Numbered from the stretch's first letter, positions 33,774 through 44,895 are shown. The stretch is DNA of 64,000 bases from Entoloma clypeatum (GCA_963565915.1 OY751492.1:3286001-3350000); one strand, 5' to 3'. The notes: generated by a model from the letters alone, not told the origin. Made by a program: numbers and translations.

Positions 33774-35269
33774 ATGTCGAAAACGACGCCGGGGGAGGCC
33801 GAGCTCAAAGCGGCGCTCGTTGCCCTCAAGGTGTCCAACCCCGATCTCGGAATCACAAAGACACATGCGTTGCTTCTCACCACATATCCACGCTGGGCCG
33901 TCAGCGAGAAACGGACCCGCAAGGTCCTCCAGAGCGAAGGTCTCGTCCACGGCGACGCACCAGTGGCACCATCCACACACATACCAACTGTATATCCGAC
34001 ATCCCGTCTCATGGCCGATCTAGAGCTTCCCAGATGGACAACCAAAGTTCAAGTCCGATATTTTGACAAGAAAAAGGGCAAAGGTCTGGTCGCCGCTCAA
34101 GACATCAGCGAGGGTGAAATAATATGGCGCGAGGACCCCTTCGTCATCGCTCCGGAATGGTTTGTTTCCTTCATATCTCTGGACACGATCAAATGGGAAA
34201 ATCAACCGTCCCTCCTCTTCTCTTCTCCCTTCCACCCTGCAGGGACATTTACAACCTACAAACGTCGTCTGCAGCCTGTGGATATTGCACCACCCCTTTC
34301 GACCTGAGCTCCCCTCTTATCCTGGCATGCATCGCATCTACATCAGCTTCATATTGCCCATATCGGTTCTGTAACCGCCTCTGCCTTTCACGATCGGCAA
34401 AACACCATGCACTCCTGTGTCCGTCGCAAAACCCGGCGTCGGTACCGCTGCTCAACTTGGCAAAGGAGACGCAATGGATGGCGCTCCATGCGCTGACGCA
34501 GATTGCGTCGCGCGTCTTGCTCTCTGGCCAGCGAAGCGAGGAAGAAGTCCGGCGTGATTGGAGTGTCGTCCAGGGATTTGCGCAGTTGGGGATGGAGGAA
34601 CGCTTCAGGTACAGTTTCGAATTGTGAGTCGCCCGTAACCTTTAGCTCAGGAATGCACTGTATCGACGGCCAAAGCAGAATGGATCGTGCTGTGCCGGAT
34701 AGAGAGGCGTGGAAGAAGGCCCACACTTTGTTCGTCCAAGCATTCCGAACGCCTAAGGATGCTGGCGACCAGAAGAAGCTTTCCAAGATATTGAAGAAGC
34801 CATTATCACCCGACATCGAGAATGAGCTTTTCAAATACGATCCTGGATTCTTGAACTTGTTGGGTGGTATGAGCCTGAGTACGTCTCATCCACCTCGATT
34901 GACATCTATCTCATCTCACACGCGACGTTAGACTTGGAAGCACACGGTGGCCTATACACCCTACACTCTCATCTTAACCACTCATGTACCCCGAATGTCT
35001 CTGTACGACATCTGGACAGGCGCAGCGCGCTGTCGCGGATCAGTGCTATTGCGAGGCGGTCTATCAAGGCAGGAGAAGAGCTGTTTGTGACGTATGTGAA
35101 CCCTGAACTGGGAGTGCGGGCGCGGAGGATGGAGCTTCAAGCTTGGGGCTTCGGGGATTGTCTATGCACGAGATGTGTCAAGGAGGCGAAGCAGGATGGA
35201 CCTGCAGACGGAGATGGGGGTTTGGATGAATTAGCTAGCGAGCTCAAGGCAGGGCTTGGTGTCATATAG
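33774..35269 (+). CDS. SET/MYND-type lysine methyltransferase, Set5-like
   Basis: Exons 33774-34159, 34243-34608, 34679-34878 and 34932-35269 close in frame at 429 residues. An N-terminal helical tail (residues 1-60) precedes the split SET domain, which begins with KKGKGLVAAQDISEGEIIW. A Cys-rich MYND-like insert follows (CGYCTTPF, CPYRFCNRLC, HHALLC), and the catalytic half contains HSHLNHSCTPNVSV (NHSC at 333-336) and IKAGEELFVTYVNPELG, ending with the post-SET-like CLCTRCVKEA. Set5 methylates histone H4 Lys5/8/12 in yeast; SMYD relatives also modify non-histone targets. Two splice sites were chosen by phase and by conserved sequence: donor 34879 gives GGMSLNLEAHGG. It shares an 82-bp promoter with UBP6. 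Confidence 0.92.
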
Positions 35270-35719
35270 AACTTAGCGCGGCAGTGCATTATATCCTGTA
35301 GGACGATGCCTGAGGCATTACACCGTGCTTGCAGGACAAGTTGCTTGTGAGGAAAGAATGTCTTCTCAATTTTGTCGTAATGAGGACATCGTCCAAAAGA
35401 CGAATATTGAGCGTTCCAATCCTCATATCTTGGGCATTCAAGACACACCTTGTCAAGCTGCCTGAAAGCAGCATAAATCTCCATCATGGGCCACAAGGCG
35501 CGGCAGTACCCATGGTCCTGATGAAATGTGCTAACAATTTACATTTAGTTGTCAACGATTGCTCAATAAAAATATATGCAGTGCAACAGTACAGGGGGAA
35601 CTTACAAAAATACAACACAAGCCATACCAAAGTCCTCATCCTCACCGAGCCCACTGACCTGTCCATCTCACATAACTATTTGAACCTGCGACTCGTTCAT
35701 TCAATCCTGCGATGCTTAG
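35270..35719. other. intergenic region between convergent genes
   Basis: 450 bp between the SET gene stop and the CR gene 2 stop. I see only short frames and no repeat. Confidence 0.5.
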
Positions 35720-37399
35720 CTAGTCGGCTTTTAGGAGTTCGTTCTGGTGTAGGCGATGTCAAGCATCTTTCTGTGGTGGAAATGCAATGACGAGACTCAC
35801 GAAGACATCGTTGGTGGACTCATCAGCAGTCTGCAAAACCATCCAGCCAATCACCACATGTACCTTCTCCCCTCCAACCATGAACCATTTGAGTCCACTC
35901 GCATGCCTCTGTGCTATCCCCTCGACAGAACCCGATCCTACAAACAAGAATGACCACTTGATGGAACCCCTCGTCTGCTGGGGGAATAACTCGATGATCT
36001 GGTGGATACCCTCAGGATTCAGACCGTGTTGCTTTGCCACTGTCATTTGCAGAAACGTAACCCGCTGCATATTCTCGGTAATGACGAAGGCATCGAGAGA
36101 TGGAAATCCTTTCGGAGGGATATATATTTGGTTGTCCTCGGGAGTAAATTCCACTGTCACATCGATCATGGTGCGAGCAGTGTGCAGGCCTGGACCAAGT
36201 TGAAACGCAGGTTGTGCAGGAGCGCCACAGAGTTGACAATCATGTGGGATCTTCGAGGACTCAAGAATATCGACAACCATCGACTCGTAGAACGTCCACG
36301 CCACCTGTGGGAATGGAGAGATACGCGCGGCAAAGCTTTTCTGTTCTTCCCTTCTGAGGCGGCGAAAATGTTTTACAAGCACGCGGCGAAGGAAGAGGGT
36401 AGGAACCTCGTACGAGAAACCGGGTGTCTTGACAGGATTCTCGGATTCAACTAGCGAGCCGAAAAAGAAGCGATGGAACATTGCCCCTTGTTTAGCGTCA
36501 GGGACATTACCATCTATCACCGCTCGTGCGAAGCCATCGGGATCGAGTAGTAAACTCCCTGGTTTGAAATCAAGAGCGAAATCAACTGCAGGACCTCGGT
36601 CCGTTTTGACGCGGTCCAAATAGTCGCGGAAACAAGTCCTGGCCGAGGGACCAAGGAGGTCAAAAAGCTCCAGTGGGGAGTACCTGTCTTTCACCTTCCA
36701 AGGACATTTTGACAGCTTTTCCTCAAGAACTTTCCTGGTGTGTCCGTCAGTTCAAGGGTGTATATGCCGCTATTTCGCTCACTCCAGCTGAAACACCTCA
36801 TCCCTCGTCCAAAGTCCCATAACCCAGGCCCGAGCGGACCTCTCCTTCGCCCATTGATACCAGCGCTCTCTGTCCGGAGACGTCGCTTGTACGACATATC
36901 CACGAAAGGCATCCGTCGAGAAGATCTCAGGAATGGATCTCATGCTAGGGGTGGAATCGACCAAGACAAGGGCGTTTTCCGGGATCTTGCGGAGTGCTGT
37001 AAGTTTTGCAGTTCGGGGGTCTCCGTTACAAAGCCAGCAGGTTTCCGAAGTGAGACAGTACACCACAGGGATCCTATTGGATAATGCCATCCCAAGAGCA
37101 TATTTTAAGAAAAGGGATTTTCCTGCGAAAGATTAGCTGTCGGTGTCGCAGACATCTCAGCTGTGCTCACCAATGCCTGGTTGGCCTACAACCACTAAGC
37201 CGCCAATCCTAGGAAACCCGGGGATCCTGGCTTCCTCGATATATTTCCATATCTTGGCATATTCATCTCGCACAAGAACGATTTCCTCAGAGAGCTCGGG
37301 AATCAGGCAGGTAGCGTCGCCATACTGTACTGTGGGGTCCCTTGGCCTTTTATGCCAAAGCTGCTTATGCGCAGCCTTCAATTGTTGCTCAGTCATCAT
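35720..37399 (-). CDS. CR-type P-loop protein with nuclease-like C-terminus, intact
   Basis: Exons 37171-37399, 36783-37122, 35801-36734 and 35720-35743 give 508 residues in frame. The P-loop GGLVVVGQPGIGKSLFLKYA is completed across intron 1 (Lys78), followed by VVYCLTSETCWL, NALVLVDSTPS (Walker B position) and YVVQATSPDRERW. The middle contains LSKCPWKVKDRYSPLELFDL, a landmark of a large basidiomycete P-loop family placed among the Crinkler/RHS-type proteins. The tail has IYIPPKGFPSLDAFV and VTFLQMTVAKQHGLN, the same kind of hydrophobic-Q-x-T...H motif as CR gene 1. The last exon has only seven codons (NELLKAD) but its intron is canonical (57 nt). No header domain precedes the P-loop. Proposed role: effector or self/non-self conflict protein; unproven. 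Confidence 0.85.
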
Positions 37400-37599
37400 G
37401 ATTGCTATTCTGTATCAGTATGCATACTATCTGAGAGGAGAAAGAAGAGGCACCTTTGGGTCTATGTGGCATGAAGTCATTCATGGTTACATAATTATTG
37501 GGGTTGGCTGCGCAAGCCGTTTGCACTCACTGCATTCCATCGCCTACCATGACAATCTAGTCAGTCTCGTCTCTTTCTTCCTCCAACAGTCTGCTCACA

Positions 37600-38489
37600 A
37601 TGCCTTCATTCTCCAGCTATTCCCTCACTTTCATGCTTCTGGCTTCCGAGGTATGTGGCAAACATCTCCCCCATCGCCACTTCTACCAAGTACTTACTTA
37701 CTTCACAGATGATCACTTTCTGCTTTCTCGTGTCACCATTGCCCTACAAAATCAAAAAGAACCTCTTCAGATTCCTTTCAGAATCTCCTATCGTCGCAAA
37801 GGTCGCCTACGCACTCAAAATATCTTTCATGTTCGTCCCCACAATTCTCCTTCTGACTCCAATGTCAACCTTGGTTGCAGATTCGTTGCCATCCTCTTCG
37901 CAGACGCCCTTCAGCGTATGTTCCGCGTACAAGCTGAATCTGACTTGGCGAAACAAGGCGGTCAGCAGGATGTAAGGACCGAAACCAACCTCGCCGCCAG
38001 GAAATTCTAGTGCGTCCCTTTGACACCGTTGATCCATATCGAGTCGTAACAACGTCGACCCACAGCTCGCAACGAAACACCTACTTGACCGGATTCACCA
38101 TTTTCCTTTCACTCGTCCTAACACGCACATTCTCGATCATTCTCGATCTCATACACACACAAGAAGAATATGCCAAGCTTAAGAAAGAGGTAGGGGTACT
38201 TGTATCCTTTCATTCTTCGATAATAATAACATTTTCGACCAGCGTAAATCCCAAGAGGACGGCACCAAGGAACTCGCAACTTTGAAGAAAAAATTGGCAG
38301 AAGAACAAGCTAAATCGAGAGATTTCGGCATGTCCACCCCTTTTCAACATACAGGATTTCGACGCTGATATGCTCCTCAAAACAGAGACGCTGAAGAAGC
38401 AAGCCTCGCAGCAGGCTGCCGAGTTCGACAGGCTCGCTACGAAGTACAACGAGGCGACGGGGAGCATCAGTGATAAGAGGGCGGATTAG
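37600..38489 (+). CDS. BAP31-like ER membrane chaperone (Yet-like)
   Basis: Exons 37600-37650, 37709-37830, 37881-38009, 38066-38189 and 38243-38489. Three transmembrane helices are evident: SLTFMLLASEMITFCFLVSP, the KISFIFVAILFADAL segment across intron 2, and TGFTIFLSLVLTRTFSIILD. Between them lie LPYKIKKNLFRFLSESP and ALQRMFRVQAESDLAKQ, hallmarks of BCAP31/Yet1-3. A Lys/Glu coiled coil follows. BAP31 sorts membrane proteins at the ER and interacts with the translocon. Inside the coiled coil a 34-nt segment (38321-38354) bounded by the 7-base repeat GATTTCG breaks the frame: read through, the protein stops soon after SRDFGMSTPFQHTGFRR; without it the coil continues to 38489 (212 residues, normal for the family). 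It is either a micro-intron with unusual borders or an insertion. Confidence 0.88.
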
Positions 38490-39064
38490 GAGAACTATGT
38501 GATATAATGTGGTATTTCATTGCTCGTTCTGTGTGATATTTACATCCGCTGTCATCGCTAGGAACTTCATATATTTCTACTAGACCTGTGCATTGCGCGA
38601 GCGCCGTTCTGCTCATCCTTATCTGTCTTGAGATTGGCGTTGATGTGTCCATTTGTGTAGCCTGTTCGCTTCCTTGACTTGAGCTCTGAGGCATCTTCGA
38701 TTAGGTTCCGTTTCGCTCCCGCACCAAGGTTAGAGTCCGTTCGGGAACTCCTGGATCAATCCCGTTGCCTGCCAAATTCGACCCATCCCGTTACGGTTTC
38801 AACTTGATCGGGTTGGATCTCATCGCTACGTGTGTTCGGTTGACCAGACGGTGTTGTAAACCGTCTGTCAAGTCTATCGAAAGACCGAGTTCTCGTAAAC
38901 TCGAACTCGGAACTCGGAATCACCAGCGTCACACGTTGCGCTTACATTTCCTCTCACAAGACGCACTTCAAAGAACAAATCTTTCATGACACTTAGATCC
39001 TTCGGCAAACAGAGAACAAAAGGAGATACAACGGGGAGCCCGACAGGTACATCTGAACCGACCA
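38490..39064. other. intergenic region
   Basis: 575 bp between the BAP31-like stop and the CR gene 3 start. No convincing frame. A short local inverted pattern around 38860-38905 (GACGGTG...CCGTCTGTC and GTTCTCGTAAACTCGAACTCG) is present but too weak to name. Confidence 0.5.
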
Positions 39065-41261
39065 ATGCCGCCCACCACTTCCTATTCGGCACCGACCGCT
39101 ATGCTTGAAAGCCTAGACGAGTATCGTCGGCTTCGTTGTCTCATCGAGGGTGAATCTGTGGTATTTACAGTGAAAATGCCACGCGGTGTCGAGGTTGAAG
39201 AGCTGAAGAAGGAAATTAAAAGGGAGCGGGAGCTGGATACCTTGAAGGATGTTGGTCCTCACACCTTGGAATTGTGGAAGGTGAGCGCCATCGATGAGTC
39301 GCGACGCGGAGTGACATGGCTTACTTCACTGCATTTTCAGCCCAATGACTCCAACCCTATCGCCGCCAAGCCAGCTGACACTCTCGCTGGACGTATCAAG
39401 TCCCTGGGAGGTAGTGTTTCGCAATTTGCCAACAAACTAGAGCCCACGGACAGCCTCTTCAGTATCTTTCCAAACCAACCTCAAAGCGAGCACATCCACA
39501 TAATTGTGAAGGTCCCGGCTACCGGTGAGTGAGAGTTACTCTCCATGGCTGAGAATTATTGATAAGATTTCACCCGAAACCCTGTCTCGTTTTCTGACTT
39601 GTTGCCCACTTCAAATTTTTCACTGTCCCCTTCTATCGCCACCAATCAATACATCCCACGGCTTTCACGCGTTGCCGCCATCTTTCTCTTTCTGATCACT
39701 GCTCCCCATTCCGATTTCTAAACCAATCAGAACTAGACCGCCAGAAGCGAAAGGCAGGCACCGTGCTTGAACTTGATGATTTCGAGCAAGCGAAGAGGTC
39801 TAAACTGACTGCCCTGGCGCCTTCGGACGCGTCAAAACCCCTCTATTATCAGGATATGCAGGGAAATGCCTCCCAAAGGATTCTTGATGACCGCCCATTG
39901 GCAGATCTCGACGTGCCGCCCGCCCCACTGCTCTATTCCGGTTTCGGCCACTTTTTTGATATATACAACGGATGCGAAGATGTTCCTAATCTGTCAGACA
40001 TTGATTTCCCTGCGCTTGAGGCTGCTGTTGATGATTTTGCCAACAAGATGGGCGAGTTCTTCGTAAGCGAAGATGCTCGACGTGACGAAGGGCTTCCCCT
40101 GTTGAACACGATCTTCTCATGCCGCAAAGGGAGCGCACCGATATTCCTAGCGCTTCGCGCGGAGTCGTTCCGCGGCTATAGGTCAAATGGACATAACATT
40201 GCGGCTCACCATTCGGCTGGAACGATTACCGAATTCAAGAACATAATTGCGGGAATCACATCAATTCCGGAGATTGAAGCCGCTGCCTACTTCGCCCAGC
40301 TCAACCTTGCATCGACGTACAGATCCGAATTCTTCGGTCGATGGAGGGTGCCTTGCCTGGGCATAACTGTCATTGGTGAGTGCAGAATTCCATCGGTCAG
40401 CTAACATCATGGCTGAGAATCTTTCCAGGCCACCAAGTGACTTTCTATGCAATCATTCTTCTCGGCCACCAATATCGGCTCGTCAGTCTCACCCCCACTC
40501 TGTCATGTCTTCGTTCGGCCTCGAACGCGACTGACCGCACCAATCTCTACCGCGCATTTGCCGCTGCCTCGGTTCTTGACATGCTTATCTTTGAGGACGT
40601 TGGCCGCACTCTTGCAAATCCACCCCCCCCGATTCCTTCGATGCGTTGGCAACTTCCTGCGGTCTCCAGGCTCCGCAAATATCCGATGCTGGAGACAACG
40701 GATACAGATTACCCAGAACACTGATATCTTGACTTTCAAATCCACGACGACAGGACTCACGCGGATCCTTCCAGACTTCTCTTCTTGGCTTCGACTACTA
40801 GTAACATGCTTGTTGTAATCAAGTTTACCCGCCGATATTGTGTTGAACTGCACGCTCTGTGCGCCAAGCTTGGTCGTGCTCCGCAGCTCCTTGCGTTTGA
40901 ACGTCTCCCAGGGGGCTGGTTTGGCGTCGCCATGGAATACATATCGCCAGCTGTGCCGCTACGGACTATCCCAAAGGACCACGTCAAGCGCCCACGCTGG
41001 CACAAGGAGGTACACGGAGTCTTGACCGCGTTTCATGGGGAAAATCTGGTGCATGGAGACCTGAGAGATACGAACATCATTGTCGAGAATGATGAGCGGG
41101 TTCTGCTTGTTGATTTTGACTGGGGAGGTCGAGATGGGGAGACTGTCTATACGCGATGGGACCTCAATTCAGAACTAAAAGATGGGAGAACTCATAATGA
41201 CCTCAAAATCCGGAAGGAGGATGATGAAAGAATCCTAGCATATGCATTTTCCAAGTTGTGA
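39065..41261 (+). pseudogene. Crinkler (CRN) header plus protein-kinase-like C-terminus, one in-frame TGA
   Basis: Exons 39065-39280, 39341-39524, 39731-40375 and 40429-41261. The N-terminus is a Crinkler ubiquitin-like header: CLIEGESVVFTVKMP, ELKKEIKRERELDTL, HTLELWK, DSLFSIFP and EHIHIIVKVPATG. The C-terminus is kinase-like, with MLVVIKFTRRYCVELHALC, FGVAMEYIS, the catalytic-loop equivalent VHGDLRDTNIIV and VDFDWGG in place of DFG. CRN proteins with kinase tails are known from oomycetes (CRN8-type) and fungi. A TGA at 40722-40724 interrupts the frame just before YLDFQIHDDRTHADPS; the same frame is otherwise open to the end, and no canonical intron removes the stop while keeping phase. The 206-nt intron 39525-39730 is long for this locus. 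Probably a recent pseudogene. Confidence 0.85.
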
Positions 41262-42030
41262 TTACTTTCTCATGTTGTTTGTACCTGGTTGTCTCACAGT
41301 CAATTCAATCTTGTTCAGCCAGTCTCTTTGCTTTGATTCATCACTTGTTGACATTGTTAAGTTACTGTAGTATTACAACCATAGGTTCACATAATGCGTA
41401 ACACCATTGTTTTTTGGCCTCGTATTGTACAGTGACTCAAATAATTGTCCGGATGTTTGAGCCATTTTGATTGTTTGCTCAATAGCTCCAGGGGCAAGAC
41501 ACACAAGACCAAAGTGTTGGTGTATGACAGATGGAGCTACATTGTAGCTATAGAAATATATAACAATTATGTAATTCTAATAAGTTTCCATGGAGATATA
41601 TACAATCCAATCTGGTAACTCATCTGGACAATTATTTGGGTGACAATCAGAAATATCAGAATCTGATGTCAGATGGTTCCTATGACATCAAACTCTTGGC
41701 AGATGGTTACTATAGTGATGCTATCATAGATAGTGCCTGATTTCAAGCTATATAACCAGAGCTAATACTGTACTATTACGACTGGGTGTTCAGTCATGCG
41801 TCACATACCCTGATGAACTGGACACTTTTGGCTCAATGTAACGGTCACACTAGGTTGATGAACACTTCCAGAAATGGTCACAAGTCATGAAATAGTCAAT
41901 TTTTCTTCCCCCTTGGGGTTGCATGTCAAAATAACTGTAATTTAGAGTTAAAATCATCAAATGAGCCATACTCTGCCCGAATATTGCCTATAGGTGGCAT
42001 ACTCTGTCACAGATGCACACTAATGAACAC

Positions 42031-42187
42031 TGGAGTAGGGCCTCTGGCCCGACTCCACCCGAGCACGTGACCTAGCTATATATACTGTCATCCATGTATC
42101 ATAGACACCACCTGCTATACACCGCGACCTTGCCCTGCCCTCGTCAAGCCTCGCTCCAAGCTTGCCTAGCCACTTCCCACCTCTCCA
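42031..42187 (+). repeat. left LTR of the non-autonomous element
   Basis: 157 bp, TGGAG...CTCCA, direct partner at 43990-44146. It contains the near-palindrome GGGCCTCTGGCCC. Confidence 0.85.
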
Positions 42188-42531
42188 TGTGGTGATGAGA
42201 GTGTGATTCGTACTCACAACTTGTGTTTTAGGTCTTGTCTTTTCACATTCACATTTTTCGCGAGCCACATCACAACACCTGCACGTTTTGTTGTGCCCAG
42301 CGTTTCTGCCCGAGCCCAGCGATTCTTCAAGAGTTTTTTCTACCAGCGTCTAGAGTTTTAGAGTCCTAGAGCCCCATTCCGCATCACTACACCGTTTATC
42401 CAAGCCTCGTCCCGTTTTCGCGTCCAGTGTCCCCACCGTTTGACTTCCGAGGTCATTAGAAGCCCCCCACCCTTTCAGCAAACCCAACAGAACCTATCAC
42501 GACCCATCCAACTCCGCCCGCCCGCATTACC

Positions 42532-43731
42532 ATGCCTCCACCCTCGAATAAACCGAAAAAAGTGAATAAAAAGAAAACTGCCCCGACAATACCCACGAAC
42601 GACCCCAGTACCACGTCCCCCGCTCCCGCATCCATGCCGATGGCATCCACGGCCATTGCGTCGCCATCCAAGCTGCAACCGTTACCAACACCTGCCCGAA
42701 CCCGTGTGAAAATCCCAGCCCACCTCGTCCAGTGCTACATCGACAGAATACCGCTCCCGACACCCGGACTGGAGCCCTCCCGCGCCCTATACCTCGATGA
42801 CCACCAGCTCGAGGAGATGGTCATGAGGCAGTACGATGCCGCCTTCGAGGAAGGCCGAAAGGCTGGCTACGAGGAAGGGAGGAAGGAAGTCCCCTGATCT
42901 CCAGCCGTCGCGACCACCGACCCGCTCTCTATGTCGATGACTGCCATGTTGGCATCGTCCCTGTCGACGCCCTCGTCGTCACCGTCCCTGTCCGCACTGC
43001 CAGCGTCATTTATGTTGCCACCCCCGTCCCCGTTGCCGTCTCTGTCCACGTCTGCGGCCCCTGCAGCAATGCCGCCATCGATGCCCACATCCCTGTCCCT
43101 GTCCCTGTCGCCATCAACATCCTCGCTAACATCTATGACCCCCTCATCCTGCCTGATCCCGTCCGTGTCGCCATCGCCAATGCCGTCTTTGTCCCCATGC
43201 CCACTGACTCCCATGTCCGCACCTGCGAGCACTCTGCCGCACACCTCTTTCCCCCTACCCATCCAAGTACCAGAAGCGCTACTGGCCCCAGAACTGTTCA
43301 CCGTTGTCGAACGGCTATCACACAACCACCCTGTCCTTTATGACTACATCCCGATGGTGTGGCGTCATGCCTTCGAAGGAGGACAATGAGAGGGATATGA
43401 AGAGGGTTTTGAGACTGGGGGGAATGCAGGATTCGAGAAAGGGAGTGCTATGGGTTACCGAGAAGGATTTGATGCTGGCGAGAGATATGGAGTCACCAAT
43501 GGAGGCTTCGATGACGAGAAGCCTGAGGCATCTCTCACTACAATGGGAACTCAAACTGACCCCACCTTGGCACCTCCACCAGAACCTCTCGATTGGGCAA
43601 CAGATGCCACATCGCTCCCTGCCACGTCACCACCACCTCCACGCAACCTCTCTGTGCTCCGTTCCCCCTCGTTGCAACCGTTCGCGACACTTCAATGCCG
43701 CTCTCGGAGATGCCAGGCTCAGCCCCATTGA
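42532..43731 (+). pseudogene. low-complexity ORF inside the LTR element, two in-frame TGAs
   Basis: A single frame runs 400 codons and is interrupted only by TGA at 42895-42897 and 43387-43389. Part 1 is Lys/Pro-rich with a helical end EEGRKAGYEEGRKEV; the middle is Ser/Pro/Met-rich from CCCTGT-type repeats; part 3 has the repeating pattern EGYEEGFETGGNAGFEKGS then GYREGFDAGERYG. The matching E-G-Y/F-E-G blocks before and after the stops show that it was once one protein. It matches no retroelement domain I know and may be a captured or lineage-specific gag-like protein. Confidence 0.55.
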
Positions 43732-43989
43732 TTTCGTCGCAACCGACAAAATGATTATACCCCCATGCTACCCCAACCCTCGCGTCGTTGTACTAGACAT
43801 CGCCTCCCAGCCAACCATTCCCCTGACTTCCCTCGACAACATGTCCAGCATCAGAACCTGGACCCCGATCTTGGAGACCTTGGTCAAGCTCTCAAGGTTT
43901 TGGGAGATGGACTCCATCGTCTCACAACATTTCTTGAAGGGACAGGTTTTAGAGGCGACGAGGACGTCGCCAGAAAAAAGGTGGGCACC

Positions 43990-44146
43990 TGGAGTAGGGC
44001 CTCTGGCCCGACTCCACCCGAGCACGTGACCTAGCTATATATACTGTCATCCATGTATCGTAGACACCACCTGCTATACACCGCGACATTGCCCTGCCCT
44101 CGTCGAGCCTCGCTCCGAGCTTGCCTAGCCGCTTTCCACCTCTCCA
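43990..44146 (+). repeat. right LTR of the non-autonomous element
   Basis: 157 bp, near-identical to 42031-42187 and followed by ACAC, the target duplication. Confidence 0.85.
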
Positions 44147-44279
44147 ACACTTTGTCACAGGTCACCATGGGTTTTGAACCCTCGGAATAATGGACACTTG
44201 GCATCACATGTCACACCCAATGAACACCCGGTCATAATAGTACAGTATTCTCAGCATTCCACAATTCATCATGAACAAA

Positions 44280-44372
44280 ATAGAGCCAGAGGTGTGTCAG
44301 AGATTGATAGAAAGTATGCCTAGAAGAGTGGAAGCAGTAATCAAGGCAAAGGGGGGCCATACCAAGTACTAA
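44280..44372 (+). pseudogene. Tc1 transposase 3' remnant
   Basis: Thirty codons ending IESMPRRVEAVIKAKGG then H-T-K-Y and a stop. They differ at only a few positions from the C-terminus of the transposase at 48407-49045, so the deletion derivative belongs to a sister Tc1 family. Confidence 0.85.
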
Positions 44373-44895
44373 AATGACCAGTTTCTGTATTTCTGATACC
44401 CACTCAAATAATTGTCCAGATGAGTTACCAGATTGAATTGTATATATCTCTGTGAGAACTTATTGGAATTATATAATTGTTAAATATTTCTATAGCCACG
44501 ATGTAGCTCCATCTGTCATACACCAACACTTTGGTCTTGTGTGCCTTGCCCCTGGAGCTATTGAGCAAGCAATCAAAATGGCTCAAACATCCGGACAATT
44601 ATTTGAGTCACTGTACTTTGTAGAGTCTAATTTAACTTTGGATTTCCGTTGCAAGTTGTCTGACATTGGAGTCGCTTTGGAGCACTTGGAAGTTGTTGGA
44701 TCGTAAGGTCGTTCTTACAGTAGAAAGTTCTCTCTAAATGGACTGGGTACAAATTGTACCGTTGAAGCCATTCCATGCTTTGGAGTTGATGACACAGACT
44801 CGAGTCCACCCTCCTCTGATTCTGGTACATCCGACGCCCCTTCTGATCCCTCTTCCCACCATTCGGCCTACCACTCTGTAACTGGTGACTCAGTA

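Larger units (their letters stand above)
42031..44146 (+). mobile_element. non-autonomous LTR retroelement (LARD/TRIM-like)
   Basis: Two direct repeats of 157 bp, 42031-42187 and 43990-44146, start TGGAGTAGGGCC and end CACCTCTCCA, with TG...CA termini and few differences. The flanks carry the 4-base duplication ACAC. A TGG-starting primer-binding-site candidate lies two bases after the left LTR. The 1.8-kb interior encodes no gag, protease, reverse transcriptase or integrase, only one long low-complexity frame (42532-43731). Confidence 0.8.
41764..44251. repeat. nested terminal-inverted-repeat element
   Basis: Sequence at 41764-41796 (AATACTGTACTATTACGACT and onward) is matched in inverted form at 44218-44251, about 30 bp with a few differences; similarity continues loosely inward. 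It encloses the LTR element and sits inside the Tc1 derivative. No coding sequence of its own is seen, so it is probably a MITE split by the LTR insertion. Confidence 0.55.
41430..44613. mobile_element. Tc1-like deletion derivative carrying nested insertions
   Basis: Inverted ends of about 215 bp begin CAGTGACTCAAATAATTGTC and are flanked by TA on both sides (41428-41429 and 44614-44615). Each end holds a second copy of the motif (AAATAATTGTCC) about 200 bp inward, the IR/DR arrangement of some Tc1 elements. Between them lies only the last 30 codons of a Tc1 transposase (44280-44372) plus younger insertions, so the element lost most of its gene and was then used as a landing site. Confidence 0.85.

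Noticed and set aside
42900..43260. CRISPR-like array from CCCTGT repeats
   Set aside because: Units are directly tandem without unique spacers and code for Ser/Pro in a frame; a eukaryotic context makes CRISPR implausible.
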